The notes: generated by a model from the sequence alone, not told the origin. 64,000 bases of DNA from Micromonospora sp. WMMD1082 (GCF_029626175.1 NZ_JARUBM010000002.1:6775001-6839000), one strand, 5' to 3'. Shown: positions 17,337 through 26,800, counted from the stretch's first letter. Numbers and translations are program-made.

Positions 17337-17338
17337 CC

Positions 17339-18979
17339 ATGCCGCAGAGCGCCGCACACACCCTCATCGACATCCTGCTCGACTGGGGCGTACGGCAGGT
17401 CTTCACCTGCCCCGGCAGCACCGAGGCCCCGTTCCTGGACGCCTCCGTCGACCGCCCGGAGCTGGACGTCTGGCTCACCACCCACGAGCTGACCGCGGTC
17501 ACCATGGCCGACGGCTACGCCCGGTTCGCCGGTGGCCCGCCGGGCGTGGCCTACCTGCACACCAATGTCGGACTGGTCAACGGACTCGGCGGGATGTACG
17601 CCGCGCAGCTCGGCCGGGCGCCGGTGCTGGTGCTCAACGGGCTCAAGGCCGGCGTGATCCAGTCCCGGCGCGGGTTCACCGCGCCGCCGGACGTCGGCGC
17701 GCTGGCCGCCGGGAACGCCAAGTGGAGCTGGCAGGTGCAGCGCACCGAGCATCTCGCCGAAGACCTGTCCCGGGCACTGCAGGTCGCCACCAACGGACCA
17801 CCCGGCCCGGTCTGGCTGGGCCTGCCCGAGGACCTGGTCGCGGCACCGGCCTCGACCGTCGCACCAGCACCCGCCCGATCCCGCCAGGTCACGTCCGGAG
17901 CCCCCGCCCCCGACCAGGTCGCGGCGGCGGCCAGCGCACTGGCCGGGGCCCGGAAACCGCTGCTGGTCGCCGGTGCCGACCTCGTCCGGGAGGACGCGGT
18001 CGATCTGCTGGTCAGGCTCGCCGAGCGGCTCGGCGCGCAGGTGGTCAACGAGGACCGGCGGTCGTTCGAACGATCCGCCTTCCCCACCGGCCACCCGTGC
18101 TACGCCGGCTTCTACGCCGACCGGCTGCCGGCGGTACGGCAGGCGGACGTGGTGGCCTTCCTCGGCGCACGCTGCTTCCACGAGTTCGAGGCCGGCAGCA
18201 TCGCCGCGCCCGCCGCCGGGGTGACCCTCATCCACAGCAACGCCGACCCGGCCGAGATCGGCAAGACGCACGGCGCCGACATCACCCTCACCGGGGACCA
18301 CCGGCTCATCCTCGACCAGCTACTCACCGCGCTGCCGGCCGACCACCAGCCCCGGCCCACTTCCCCGGCCGATACCACCGAGGCGACCGGACCGGCCACC
18401 GTGACCGGCCCAGACCGAGACGGGCCGCTCTCCGTGCCCGAGGTGGCGACCGCGCTGGCTGCCACCGTCGACCGGCGGACCCGGATCGTGGCCGACGCCA
18501 CCACCTCCAACGGCGCGTTCTTCGCCCACCTTCCGCAGGACACGCCGGGGCAGCTGATCACCACCTCCTCCGGCGCGCTGGGCTGGGGCATGGGCGCCGC
18601 GCTCGGGGTCAGCATCGCCCGCCCGGACGATCGGGTGGTCGCGGTGGTCGGGGACGGCTCGTTCCAGTTCGGCGCCCCCGCGCTCTGGGTCGCGGCCCGA
18701 CGACGGCTGCCGGTCACCTACCTAATGATCAACAACGGATCGTACGCGGCCGTGGCGGCCGCGCTGCGTCGCTACGGCCGACGTGCGGTGGAGTCCGGCA
18801 CCTACCCCGGCAAGGACATCGCCGGACCGGACTTCGCCGCGATCAGCGCCGGGTACGGCGTGCCGGCAGAGCGCGTGGACTCGGCACCGGCCCTGGCCAA
18901 GGCGCTCGACACCGCCGCCGACGCAGCCGGGCCACGGTTCATCGAGGTCCGCACCGATCCCGACGACCTGGGACCGTAG
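17339..18979 (+). CDS. ThDP-dependent decarboxylase, benzoylformate-decarboxylase-like
   Basis: A protein of 546 residues with the three ThDP-enzyme domains. The cofactor-activating Glu is Glu50 (THEL) and the ThDP-Mg motif runs from GDGSFQF to MINN near the C-terminus. Compared from memory with benzoylformate decarboxylase, its special active-site set is kept: Ser26 as Ser27 (CPGSTEAPF), His70 as His74 (YLHTN), His281 as His281 (RCFHEFEAG). It probably decarboxylates a 2-oxo acid, possibly an aryl-glyoxylate, to an aldehyde used by the preceding gene's product. Acetolactate-synthase-like activity is less likely. Confidence 0.88.
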   Translation: MPQSAAHTLIDILLDWGVRQVFTCPGSTEAPFLDASVDRPELDVWLTTHELTAVTMADGYARFAGGPPGVAYLHTNVGLVNGLGGMYAAQLGRAPVLVLNGLKAGVIQSRRGFTAPPDVGALAAGNAKWSWQVQRTEHLAEDLSRALQVATNGPPGPVWLGLPEDLVAAPASTVAPAPARSRQVTSGAPAPDQVAAAASALAGARKPLLVAGADLVREDAVDLLVRLAERLGAQVVNEDRRSFERSAFPTGHPCYAGFYADRLPAVRQADVVAFLGARCFHEFEAGSIAAPAAGVTLIHSNADPAEIGKTHGADITLTGDHRLILDQLLTALPADHQPRPTSPADTTEATGPATVTGPDRDGPLSVPEVATALAATVDRRTRIVADATTSNGAFFAHLPQDTPGQLITTSSGALGWGMGAALGVSIARPDDRVVAVVGDGSFQFGAPALWVAARRRLPVTYLMINNGSYAAVAAALRRYGRRAVESGTYPGKDIAGPDFAAISAGYGVPAERVDSAPALAKALDTAADAAGPRFIEVRTDPDDLGP

Positions 18980-20202
18980 TGCCCGCCAGTCCGACGCCGA
19001 CGCGGACGGCCCGGCATCAGGTCGGACCAGCGGTCGCGTTCGCCACCATCATGGTCGTCGCCAGCCTGATGCAGTTCGGCATCGGCGCGTTGAGCCCGTT
19101 CCTGACCGCCGAGTTCGACCTGTCCCGCTCCCAGCTCGGCATCGTCACCAGCGCCTACTATCTGGCCGCGGCGGCGCTGTCACCGGTGATGGGCCACTGG
19201 GTCGGTGCGCTCGGCGCCCGCCGGGCCATGCTGCTGACGATCGCGTTCGCCGCCATCGGCGCGGCCACGCTCGCCGCCGCGACCACGTTGCTCGCCGTCA
19301 TGGTGGCGGTCGTCGTCGCCGGCGCGGCGGCGGCCGTCGCCAATCCGGCCACCAACCTGGCCATCGCCGCCCGCCCCCAGCCCCATGCCGTCCTGATCGG
19401 GGTCAAGCAGTCCGGGGTGCAGGCCGCCGCCCTGCTGACCGGGATCAGTCTGCCCGCCATCGCACTGGCCACCACCTGGCGCTACGCCGTCCTGGCCACC
19501 GCCGGGGCGTGCCTGCTCACGCTGCCGGCGACCCGGGCCGCCGGGGCGAGTCGGCCGCGCCGGACGCCGGTGACCATCGCAGCACCCGATCCCCCAGCCG
19601 CGGCGTCGCCGCTACGCCGACTCGCGGTGTTCAGCGCGCTGATGGGTGCCGGGATGGCGACCATCAACACCTATCTCGTGCTCTACGCCCACGAGCAGAT
19701 CGGCCTCAGTGCCGGGCTGGCCGGCGCACTGCTGGCGACGATCGGGCTCTGCGCGGTGATCTCCCGGATCAACGTCACCCTCATCGTCGAACGAACCGTC
19801 GACGCGCAGCGCGCCGGCCTGCGGACGTTACGGATGATGGCGCTGGTCGGCGCGCTGGCCGCCGGGCTGATCCTGGCCGGTGCGTGGGTCGGGCCGATGG
19901 CCCTCTGGGCCGGCACGGTCGTGATCGGGTTGACCGCGGCGGCGTTCAACAGCGTGGCGATGTTCGTGGTGATTCGGGCCGCGCGGGGCCGGGACGTGGC
20001 CCGCTCGTCGGGACGAATTCAGGGCTCGTTCTTCGCCGGGCTGTTCCTCAGCCCACCGCTGTTCGGAATGCTGGTCGATGCCAGCGGCGACTACACCGTC
20101 GGCTGGCTGTGGACAATCGGATGCTTCGCCTGCGCCGCCGGCACGATCACCCGCTGGCGGGCCCGCCACCGCGCGAACACCAGCGACCGCGCCCTCATCT
20201 AG
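18979..20202 (+). CDS. MFS transporter
   Basis: A protein of 407 residues with about 12 hydrophobic helices in two halves and the MFS loop GHWVGALGARRAM between helices 2 and 3. The GTG start overlaps the preceding stop (TAGTG), so translation is probably coupled. It is the last gene of the rightward arm of cluster A. Cluster A thus has both an ABC importer and an MFS carrier; this one may move a pathway intermediate or a second substrate. Confidence 0.9.
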   Translation: MPASPTPTRTARHQVGPAVAFATIMVVASLMQFGIGALSPFLTAEFDLSRSQLGIVTSAYYLAAAALSPVMGHWVGALGARRAMLLTIAFAAIGAATLAAATTLLAVMVAVVVAGAAAAVANPATNLAIAARPQPHAVLIGVKQSGVQAAALLTGISLPAIALATTWRYAVLATAGACLLTLPATRAAGASRPRRTPVTIAAPDPPAAASPLRRLAVFSALMGAGMATINTYLVLYAHEQIGLSAGLAGALLATIGLCAVISRINVTLIVERTVDAQRAGLRTLRMMALVGALAAGLILAGAWVGPMALWAGTVVIGLTAAAFNSVAMFVVIRAARGRDVARSSGRIQGSFFAGLFLSPPLFGMLVDASGDYTVGWLWTIGCFACAAGTITRWRARHRANTSDRALI

Positions 20203-20363
20203 AGGGCCGGGGACAAGAGCAGGACAGCACATCCGCAGACGACGCACATCATCACAGAGATGGCCACGAATAGGAGACACCCCAGGTAGACGCCGCCCAC
20301 GAGTTGGGCCGCCCTGGGATCCGCCGCGCACGGATACCTCTGGTACCACCAGCAGGACACCGC

Positions 20364-20874
20364 TCAGTCTGCTCCCCACCGGCTCCCTCGTTTGCGCGGG
20401 CTGCGGCAGATCAATGCGGCTGCTCCTGTCTGGCGCCAAAATGGGTCGGCATACTCGCCGAGGTGAAGGATGTGCAAGCCGGCCGCAGCCACCGTCGTCA
20501 CGACTTCGCCGAGAGTTCGCTGCCACTGGACCGCTCCGCCGGCAGGAAAGGTGTCATTGATGTGACTCCTGGCGAAGTAGCTGCGATCCGGTCGGATTCG
20601 AGGTTCGTCTGCGTCCCACGTCCACAATGGCACCGCAGGGTGTTCCTCGTAGATGAACAGATGTCCCGACGGGCGGAGCAGGCAGACGGACGATGTCTTG
20701 AGCCCACCGAGCCAGGTCGGGCATCCAGATCAACGCGCCCTTGCCGGTGTAGACGAGGTCGGCGCAGGCATCGGCCAGAGGAGCGCCGGGGAGCGCCGCG
20801 ACGATGTACCGGCAGGCGACACCGAGCTCGTTCGCACGTCGCTGCGCCGCGCGGACCGCAACCTCGCTGTAGTC
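20364..20874 (-). pseudogene. Decayed SAM-dependent methyltransferase fragment
   Basis: Reading leftward, the segment from 20,874 gives methyltransferase-like sequence (DYSEVAVRAAQRRANELG, then DLVYTGKGALIWMPDLARW). At about 20,683 the frame breaks and the family sequence resumes in another frame (LLRPSGHLFIYEEHPAVPLW). The break coincides with a tandem 4-base duplication (gcag gcag, 20,678-20,685). The glycine-rich SAM-binding motif at the N-terminus and the last residues are missing. It is a remnant truncated at both ends. Confidence 0.75.
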
Positions 20875-21112
20875 TGTTCGCCCGCGTCGTCGCGTCCATG
20901 CTTCGGACACTGATCCGCTGTTGAGCGTCCGTCAACCGCAATATGGACGTCTGGGCCAGCGCCCAGGCGATGCAAATCCTCGTCCGGAGACACAATCACA
21001 TCGGCCAGATCCGGATGGCTTGAAGGTCACAGACAGCTGCCGTTCCACAATGTGGACCTATTGCCGCGTGCCGGCAGGACAGCACCATCCGCTGCGTTAC
21101 ACAATCACGTCC

Positions 21113-22072
21113 ATGAGTCACGAAGAGCACGCCCGGTCGCCAGCGGTCGTACGCGTCGAGCGGCCCACCGACCCGGTCGGTGCGATCACCGATCACGACG
21201 CCGTCTCCCGCACGCACGCGTACCCGGTCGTCCGGATCGGCGCGCCGCTGTTCGGACACGCGGTCGACCTCGGCGACGGACGGTGGCAGGTGCACGCCCT
21301 GCTCGACCACACCCCGCAAGACGCCCGCAACACCCTCGCCCACCGACTACGGGAACGGCTGCTCGACACCACCGACCCGGCCCTGGCCGCCGAAGTCACC
21401 GCCGTCGCACAGCTCCTCGACCGGGAGAAGATCGACGAGGTCGTCGTCGCGGGACAGATCCACCGCGTCATACGCGCGGACACGTTCGCCCGCTTTGGCC
21501 CCGACGGACCCGAACCGCCGCGTCCCACCGACCCCGACCCCCGCGACTTCACCGATCACGACAGCTTCTGCGACGAAGAGGTCATCGCCGACCCGGCAGC
21601 CGCCACCGGCGTCGGCACCGCGATGCTGAAAGTCGACCTACTCACCGCGCACTACCCACGCGCCCTCGTACCGGCCGACGTGTACGCCGACAGCGTCGCC
21701 GCCGTGCGCTCCCACCCCCACGCCGCAGTGCTCCCCGCCCGATACGCCGCCGCCGAACACGTCGACGGGGCATGGCAGCCCATCAGCCACGCCGTCGCCA
21801 CTCCACAAGAGGCACGCGACGAACTCGCCTTCACCTTCCGCCACATCGAGCCCCGCCACCGCCCACTCACCCCCGACCAGAACGCCGCCTATCAGCAGGC
21901 CGCCGACCACCTCGACCGCAACCGCATCGACGAGATCACCGCCCTCGGCCGACGGTTCCGCATCACCCGCGTCGAAACCCTGCTGCGCTTCTCCCCCAAC
22001 GGCCCGGAAGGCCCACGCCCCTCCGACCACGATCCCGACCCACCACCCGAGGCCGCAGCCAACACGTCCTGA
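21113..22072 (+). CDS. DUF5954-like protein with internal duplication
   Basis: A hydrophilic protein of 319 residues. It holds two related units, each ending in a conserved tail: IDEVVVAGQIHRVIRADTF followed by GPDGPEPPRPTDPDP, and IDEITALGRRFRITRVETL followed by SPNGPEGPRPSDHDP. I recall this pattern from DUF5954 proteins of Streptomyces and relatives, whose function is unknown. There is no signal peptide or membrane segment and no clear ribosome-binding site before the ATG. It is separated by 151 bases from the LuxR gene. Confidence 0.75.
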   Translation: MSHEEHARSPAVVRVERPTDPVGAITDHDAVSRTHAYPVVRIGAPLFGHAVDLGDGRWQVHALLDHTPQDARNTLAHRLRERLLDTTDPALAAEVTAVAQLLDREKIDEVVVAGQIHRVIRADTFARFGPDGPEPPRPTDPDPRDFTDHDSFCDEEVIADPAAATGVGTAMLKVDLLTAHYPRALVPADVYADSVAAVRSHPHAAVLPARYAAAEHVDGAWQPISHAVATPQEARDELAFTFRHIEPRHRPLTPDQNAAYQQAADHLDRNRIDEITALGRRFRITRVETLLRFSPNGPEGPRPSDHDPDPPPEAAANTS

Positions 22073-22223
22073 TCAGCACCGACCGGTACCGCCGCGGTCC
22101 GGGCCCGCATCGCCAGGTCGGCCTGGATCGGCCGGTTGATCGGTCGCCTGGCGATGGGCGGACCACGCGATAGCCTTGGCCGGCCGTGCCATCGTGGCCA
22201 GGCACGACACCCCGGGGAGGGAC

Positions 22224-24989
22224 ATGGAACTGTTCGGGCGGCGCGCCGAGACTGCGGCGCTGGATCGGCTGCTGGATCGGGCGGCTGCTGGCGCGGGTTC
22301 CGGGCTCGTGCTGTGGGGCGAGCCGGGCATCGGCAAGACCGCCCTGCTCGAGTACGCCGTCGGGGCGGCGTCCGACGCGACGGTACTGCGGTGTCGGGGC
22401 ACTCGGATGGAGGCGGGGCTCGCGTTCGCGGCGCTGCACGAGCTGCTGTGGCCGGTGTTGGATCGGCTGGAGACGCTCGCGGACCCGCAGGCCGCGGCGT
22501 TACGGGGGGCGTTGGGGATCAGCCGGGATCCGGCCAACCGCTTCCTCATCGGCGCGGCCGTGCTGTCGCTGGTCTCCGGTCTTGCTCGGGCGCGACCGGT
22601 GCTTGTCGTGGTGGACGACGCTCAGTGGGTCGACGAGGCGACCGCGCACTGTCTGGGGTTCGTCGCGCGGCGAGTGACGACGGAGCCGGTCACGGTGCTG
22701 CTGACCAGACACGAGGATCCCGCCTCGGGGCCGTGGGAGGGGTTACCGTCGCTGGAGGTCGCAGGACTGGCCGACGACGATGCACGCCGGCTCGTGGCCG
22801 CTGTCGTGCCGGGGGCCGACGCGGCGCTGGTCGATCGCACGGTGCGGGCGGCGGGGGGCAACCCGTTGGCGCTGCACGAGTTGCCCACCCTCGATCGCGA
22901 GACCGACGGCGAGGCGATACTCCCGCCGTCCGGGAAACCGGTGCCGGTCGGGCCACGGTTGCGGCGGGCGTTCTGCGCGCGTGCCGAGGCCCTGAAACCG
23001 TCGACCTGGGCGTTACTGCTGCTGGCCGCGGCCGAGGGCCGGGGCGACCGGCACGTCGTGCAGCGTGCCGGGGCTGGCTGGGGCGTCGACACGTCCGCCT
23101 GGGACGAGGCCCTGCGCTCCGGTCTGCTCCATGCCACGGGAGCCCGCCTGGAGTTCCGGCACCCCCTGATCCCGGCAGCCGTCTATGACGGCGCCCCCTT
23201 CCCGGAACGGCAGGCTGTACACCGGGCGCTGGCCGCGGCCCTGCCGCCGGACGCCACCGCGGAGCGGGCCTGGCACCTGGCGGCAGCTGCCGACGGGCCG
23301 GACGAGGACGTGGCCACACTGCTGGAACAGGCCGCCGAGCAGTGCCTGCGACGTAGTGCGGGCCCGACGGCGGCTCGCACGCTGCGTCGAGCCGCCGAGC
23401 TGTCGCCGGAACCGGCGGACGCCGCGCGCCGGCTGGCCGCCGCCGCCCGGGCGGCCTGGCACGCCGGCCACGCCGAGGCGGCGCGGCAGTTGCTCGATGA
23501 CGCTGAGCGCCTGGGCGGAGTGCCTTCCGTCGCACGGCTGAGCGGCGGGCTGCGCGGGATCCTCGAATTCGCCCACGGCATGCCCGAGCGTGCCCACCGC
23601 TACCTGGTATGCGACATGGCCGTGGCGCCCGAGACCCGCCGCGCGCTGGAGCTGGGAACGGTCGCGGTACGTGCCGCGTGGTCGGCCGGTCGGTCCGACC
23701 TCCAGCAGGAGGCGTTACAGCGGGTGCGGGCGGTGGACACCGATGGTGACGCCGCCGTGTCGGGGCTGATGCCCGTACTGCGAAACTGGTGGTCCTGCTA
23801 CGACGAGACCGATGAGGTCACCCCGACCAGCCCGGACCTCGCGAGCGACACGGTCGGCCGGCTCGGTAGGGCCGCGTGGGAGTTACTTCCGCCCGTGCCG
23901 TTGGTCCATGCCTGGGGTATCGACGGTGGCCTGCTCGACGTGCTGCGGGTGCAGGCCGCAGAGCTGCGGCGTCGGCACGAGCTCACCGCGCTGGCGCTGG
24001 TGCTGGGCCAGATCGCGGTCCTCGACACGGCCGCGGGCCGGTGGGGTGCCGCCGAGACCACGGCGGCCGAGGGCCTGCGGCTGGCCGAGGAGGTGGGGGC
24101 GGATCACCTCGCCACGCAGAACCGCAGCTCCCTCGGCGCGTTGGCTGCCGTCCGCGGCGATCACCGTACCGTCGGCGACCACGCCAGCCGGATCCTGCAG
24201 GTCTCGGTACCGCGCGGAGTGCGAGCGCTCAGCGCGTCGGCGTACTGGCATCGTGGACGGGCAGCCTTGTTCGACGGCCGTCCGCAGGAGGCGCTGCGCG
24301 ACCTGCTGTGTCTCTCCGAGCCCGGTCACGAGGCCGCGCACCGCACCATCGCGTTGCTCGCCGCCGTGGACACCGTCGAAGCGGCGGTGCAGGTCGGCAG
24401 CGGCGACGTCGTCGCGGTTCAGGTCGCGATGGTGCAGGAGTGGGCGCAGCGTACGGGCGCGACCTGGGCCCGTACCGCCGGCCACCGTCTCCGGGCCCTC
24501 CTTGAGGGTGGATCGGCGGCCGAGGACTCGTTCCGAGCCGCCCTGGACGTGACGGGGGCGGGGGGACATCCGTTCGAGTACGCGCGCACTCGACTGCTGT
24601 ACGGGGAGTGGCTGCGGCGGGCGCGCCGACGGGCCGACGCCCGGTTCCAGCTCGCCGCAGCAGCCGAGGTCTTCGACCGTCTGGGCGCGGAGCCACTGCG
24701 GGCGCGGGCGCTGCGCGAGCAGGCCCTGACCGACCGGCGGGCCGCCTCCCGCGTGATCGGTCCCCCGATCGCGGCCGGGCTGACCGCGCAGGAGCTCCGG
24801 GTTGCGCAGTTGGCCGCAGACCGTCTGACCAACCGGGAGACCGCGGCGCAGCTGTTGATCAGCCCTCGCACGGTCGGCCACCACCTGGCCAACGTCTACC
24901 CCAAGCTGGGCATCACCTCCCGGGCCGAGCTGGCCAGGATCGACTTCGACGGTGACCTGCGGCTCAGCTCGGCCACCCACGGACGGTGA
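22224..24989 (+). CDS. Large ATP-binding LuxR regulator (LAL type)
   Basis: A protein of 921 residues. N-terminal AAA domain with Walker A GEPGIGKTAL and Walker B VLVVVDDAQWVD; a long helical middle of TPR-like repeats; C-terminal LuxR helix-turn-helix (LTAQELRVAQLAADRLTNRE, then SPRTVGHHLANVY). The ATG at 22,224 follows GGGGAGGG. LAL proteins are usually activators of secondary-metabolite or catabolic genes. No adjacent gene set is obviously its target; the DUF5954 gene upstream runs in the same direction. Confidence 0.92.
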   Translation: MELFGRRAETAALDRLLDRAAAGAGSGLVLWGEPGIGKTALLEYAVGAASDATVLRCRGTRMEAGLAFAALHELLWPVLDRLETLADPQAAALRGALGISRDPANRFLIGAAVLSLVSGLARARPVLVVVDDAQWVDEATAHCLGFVARRVTTEPVTVLLTRHEDPASGPWEGLPSLEVAGLADDDARRLVAAVVPGADAALVDRTVRAAGGNPLALHELPTLDRETDGEAILPPSGKPVPVGPRLRRAFCARAEALKPSTWALLLLAAAEGRGDRHVVQRAGAGWGVDTSAWDEALRSGLLHATGARLEFRHPLIPAAVYDGAPFPERQAVHRALAAALPPDATAERAWHLAAAADGPDEDVATLLEQAAEQCLRRSAGPTAARTLRRAAELSPEPADAARRLAAAARAAWHAGHAEAARQLLDDAERLGGVPSVARLSGGLRGILEFAHGMPERAHRYLVCDMAVAPETRRALELGTVAVRAAWSAGRSDLQQEALQRVRAVDTDGDAAVSGLMPVLRNWWSCYDETDEVTPTSPDLASDTVGRLGRAAWELLPPVPLVHAWGIDGGLLDVLRVQAAELRRRHELTALALVLGQIAVLDTAAGRWGAAETTAAEGLRLAEEVGADHLATQNRSSLGALAAVRGDHRTVGDHASRILQVSVPRGVRALSASAYWHRGRAALFDGRPQEALRDLLCLSEPGHEAAHRTIALLAAVDTVEAAVQVGSGDVVAVQVAMVQEWAQRTGATWARTAGHRLRALLEGGSAAEDSFRAALDVTGAGGHPFEYARTRLLYGEWLRRARRRADARFQLAAAAEVFDRLGAEPLRARALREQALTDRRAASRVIGPPIAAGLTAQELRVAQLAADRLTNRETAAQLLISPRTVGHHLANVYPKLGITSRAELARIDFDGDLRLSSATHGR

Positions 24990-25010
24990 CCGGTCCGACC
25001 GTGGGTGGCC
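24971..25010. terminator. Hairpin between convergent genes
   Basis: A 12-base perfect stem (GGCCACCCACGG and its complement) encloses a 16-base loop and overlaps the LuxR stop codon. It lies between the convergent LuxR and DUF5996 genes, so it may terminate both. There is no strong T-run, as is common in actinobacteria. Confidence 0.6.
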
Positions 25011-25026
25011 GACCGATTCGGTTCGG

Positions 25027-25914
25027 TCAGGAGCCGATGTTTCCCGCCGGAGCAGGGTCGTCCCGGCGCCATCGGAACGGGTCGTCTTCGAGCGCGGAGC
25101 GGTCCCAGTGTCCGCGGTCTGCGGCGGCCTCGTAGGTGGTACGGAGGAACTCGGCGACCGCGCGGTCGGGGTCCGGTGCGGCGCGGGCGGCCTCGTAGGG
25201 CAGCAGGAACTGCTTGAACTCGGTACTGAAGTACGCGCCTTCGGGGCCGATCTGCTGCTCGGCGAACCCATCGGGTTCGGGGTAGGCGTAGGAGTAGAAG
25301 GCGCCTTCCTCTCCGCCGCCGGGCCAGAACCCGCAGCTAGAGAGCTCTCGGGAGTAGCCCTCGACCATGACCCAGTCCCCGCAGTTGGGCACCCCGCCGG
25401 GGTGCGGCGGGGCCGACCGGCCGGAGAAGCGGGTGCAGGCGAGATCCATCCCGCCCCAGAAGAAGTGCACCGGACTGACCTTGCCCACGAAGTGCGACCG
25501 GAACTCGCCGATCACCCGGTTCGCCTGTAGCAGCTGTCGCCAGAACAGGGCGGCGGCCTCGCCGTCGTAGGAGGCGTGGTCGTGGTCCTCGGCGAAGGGG
25601 ATCGCCGGGTCGACCTCGTTGGGGTGCGGCCGGATCGGTGCCTCGATCCCGAGTTGGCCGAGCATGTCCAGGATCCGTGCGTAGAACTCGGCGACCGGCA
25701 TCGGCCGGAGCGGGAGGCTCCGCGCGCCGCCGTTGCTGCTGCGTACATCGAGCTGATGGTGGAGGAAGTCGAACTCGATCTCGAAGGCACCCGTGCGGTG
25801 CGGGATGGCCGACGTCGTCAACCCGCGTGGGCTGACGTACAGGGTCACCTGCCACCAGTGGTTGAGCAGCGGAGCGTGGGCCATGCGGATCTTGCCCACG
25901 ATCTGGGTCCACAT
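25027..25914 (-). CDS. DUF5996 family protein, N-terminus possibly frameshifted
   Basis: From ATG 25,914 the 295 residues show the DUF5996 pattern (WTQIVGKIRMAHAPLLNHWW, FHFVGKVSPVHFFWGGMDLA-like centre, GGVPNCGDWVMVEGYSRELS). The frame stays homologous upstream (YGVADWTPTRDTLH) but has no start codon there. An ATG at 25,967 encoding MAEP lies in another frame, one base off. A single missing base near 25,957 would explain this. The function of the family is unknown. It is convergent with the LuxR gene. Confidence 0.85.
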   Translation of the reverse strand: MWTQIVGKIRMAHAPLLNHWWQVTLYVSPRGLTTSAIPHRTGAFEIEFDFLHHQLDVRSSNGGARSLPLRPMPVAEFYARILDMLGQLGIEAPIRPHPNEVDPAIPFAEDHDHASYDGEAAALFWRQLLQANRVIGEFRSHFVGKVSPVHFFWGGMDLACTRFSGRSAPPHPGGVPNCGDWVMVEGYSRELSSCGFWPGGGEEGAFYSYAYPEPDGFAEQQIGPEGAYFSTEFKQFLLPYEAARAAPDPDRAVAEFLRTTYEAAADRGHWDRSALEDDPFRWRRDDPAPAGNIGS

Positions 25915-26074
25915 GTGCAGGGTGTCGCGGGTGGGGGTCCAGTCCGCGACCCCGTAGGCTCGGCCATCTCGTCGTTGCCGGGCTTGTCATCCGTACTCCC
26001 ATCTGGGCGGTCCGGTGCGGCGCCGGCCGCAACCGGCGAGCGCGGCGGCTCCGCCGCCCGTGAGCGTTCTCCGA

Positions 26075-26800
26075 TCAGCGGTACTCGGGGTTGGCGTCGT
26101 CGGGGCGGCTCCCGGCGTCCCAGGCCGTGCGCTGGTTGCCGTAGGCCGGGAACCCGCCGGAGGCGCGGATCATCGAGGCGAGGTGAAGCAGGTTGTAGGT
26201 CATGAACGAGGTGTTGCGGTTGGTGAAGTCGTTGTCCGGGCCGCCCGAGCCCTCGTCGAGGTAGGAGGGGCCGGGGCCGATCGCGCCGAGCCAGCCCGCG
26301 TCGGCCTGGGGCGGAACGGTGAACCCGATGTGCTGCAGGCTGTAGAGGATGCTCATCGCGCAGTGCTTGAGGCCGTCCTCGTTGCCGGTGAGCAGGCAAC
26401 CACCGACACGTCCGTAATAGGCGTACTGGCCGTGCTCGTTGAGTACGCCGGAGTAGCCGTAGAGTCGTTCGATCACCCGGCGGGTCACCGAACTGTTGTC
26501 GCCGAGCCAGATCGGTCCGGCGATGACCAGGATATCGGCCGCCAGGACCCGGGTCAGCAGCTCGGGCCATTCGTCGGTGTCCCACCCGTGCTCGGTCATG
26601 TCCGGCCGGACGCCGGTGGCGATGTGGTGGTCGACGGCGCGAATCTGGTCCACGCTGACCCCGTTCGCCTGCATGATCGCCACACTCCGGTCGATCACCC
26701 CCTGGGTGTGACTGCGGCCGGGGGAACGGTTGAGGGTGCAGTTGATGTACATCGCGCGCAGCCCACTGAAGTCGGGCTTCTCGATCATCGACGCGGGCAT
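26075..26800 (-). CDS. Flavodoxin-like / NADPH-dependent FMN reductase family protein
   Basis: A protein of 241 residues with a flavodoxin-like fold. The phosphate-binding loop is NCTLNRSPGRSHTQ near residue 16, then strand ADILVIAGPIWLGDNSS, and GGCLLTGNEDGLKHC. It probably binds FMN and reduces flavins or quinones with NAD(P)H, or supplies reduced flavin to a monooxygenase. It lies 108 bases upstream of the DUF5996 start region on the same strand; no clear operon link to the amidohydrolase genes. Confidence 0.85.
   Translation of the reverse strand: MPASMIEKPDFSGLRAMYINCTLNRSPGRSHTQGVIDRSVAIMQANGVSVDQIRAVDHHIATGVRPDMTEHGWDTDEWPELLTRVLAADILVIAGPIWLGDNSSVTRRVIERLYGYSGVLNEHGQYAYYGRVGGCLLTGNEDGLKHCAMSILYSLQHIGFTVPPQADAGWLGAIGPGPSYLDEGSGGPDNDFTNRNTSFMTYNLLHLASMIRASGGFPAYGNQRTAWDAGSRPDDANPEYR

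Noticed and set aside
16103..17338. Long in-frame extension upstream of the ThDP decarboxylase
   Set aside because: It overlaps the aldehyde dehydrogenase and reads as Arg/His-rich noise; the family N-terminus begins at the ATG at 17,339.
7028..20202. Secondary-metabolite (polyketide) cluster reading of the thiolase, CoA-transferase and LAL regulator
   Set aside because: No ketosynthase, carrier protein or adenylation domain is present, and importer plus IclR regulation fits catabolism better.
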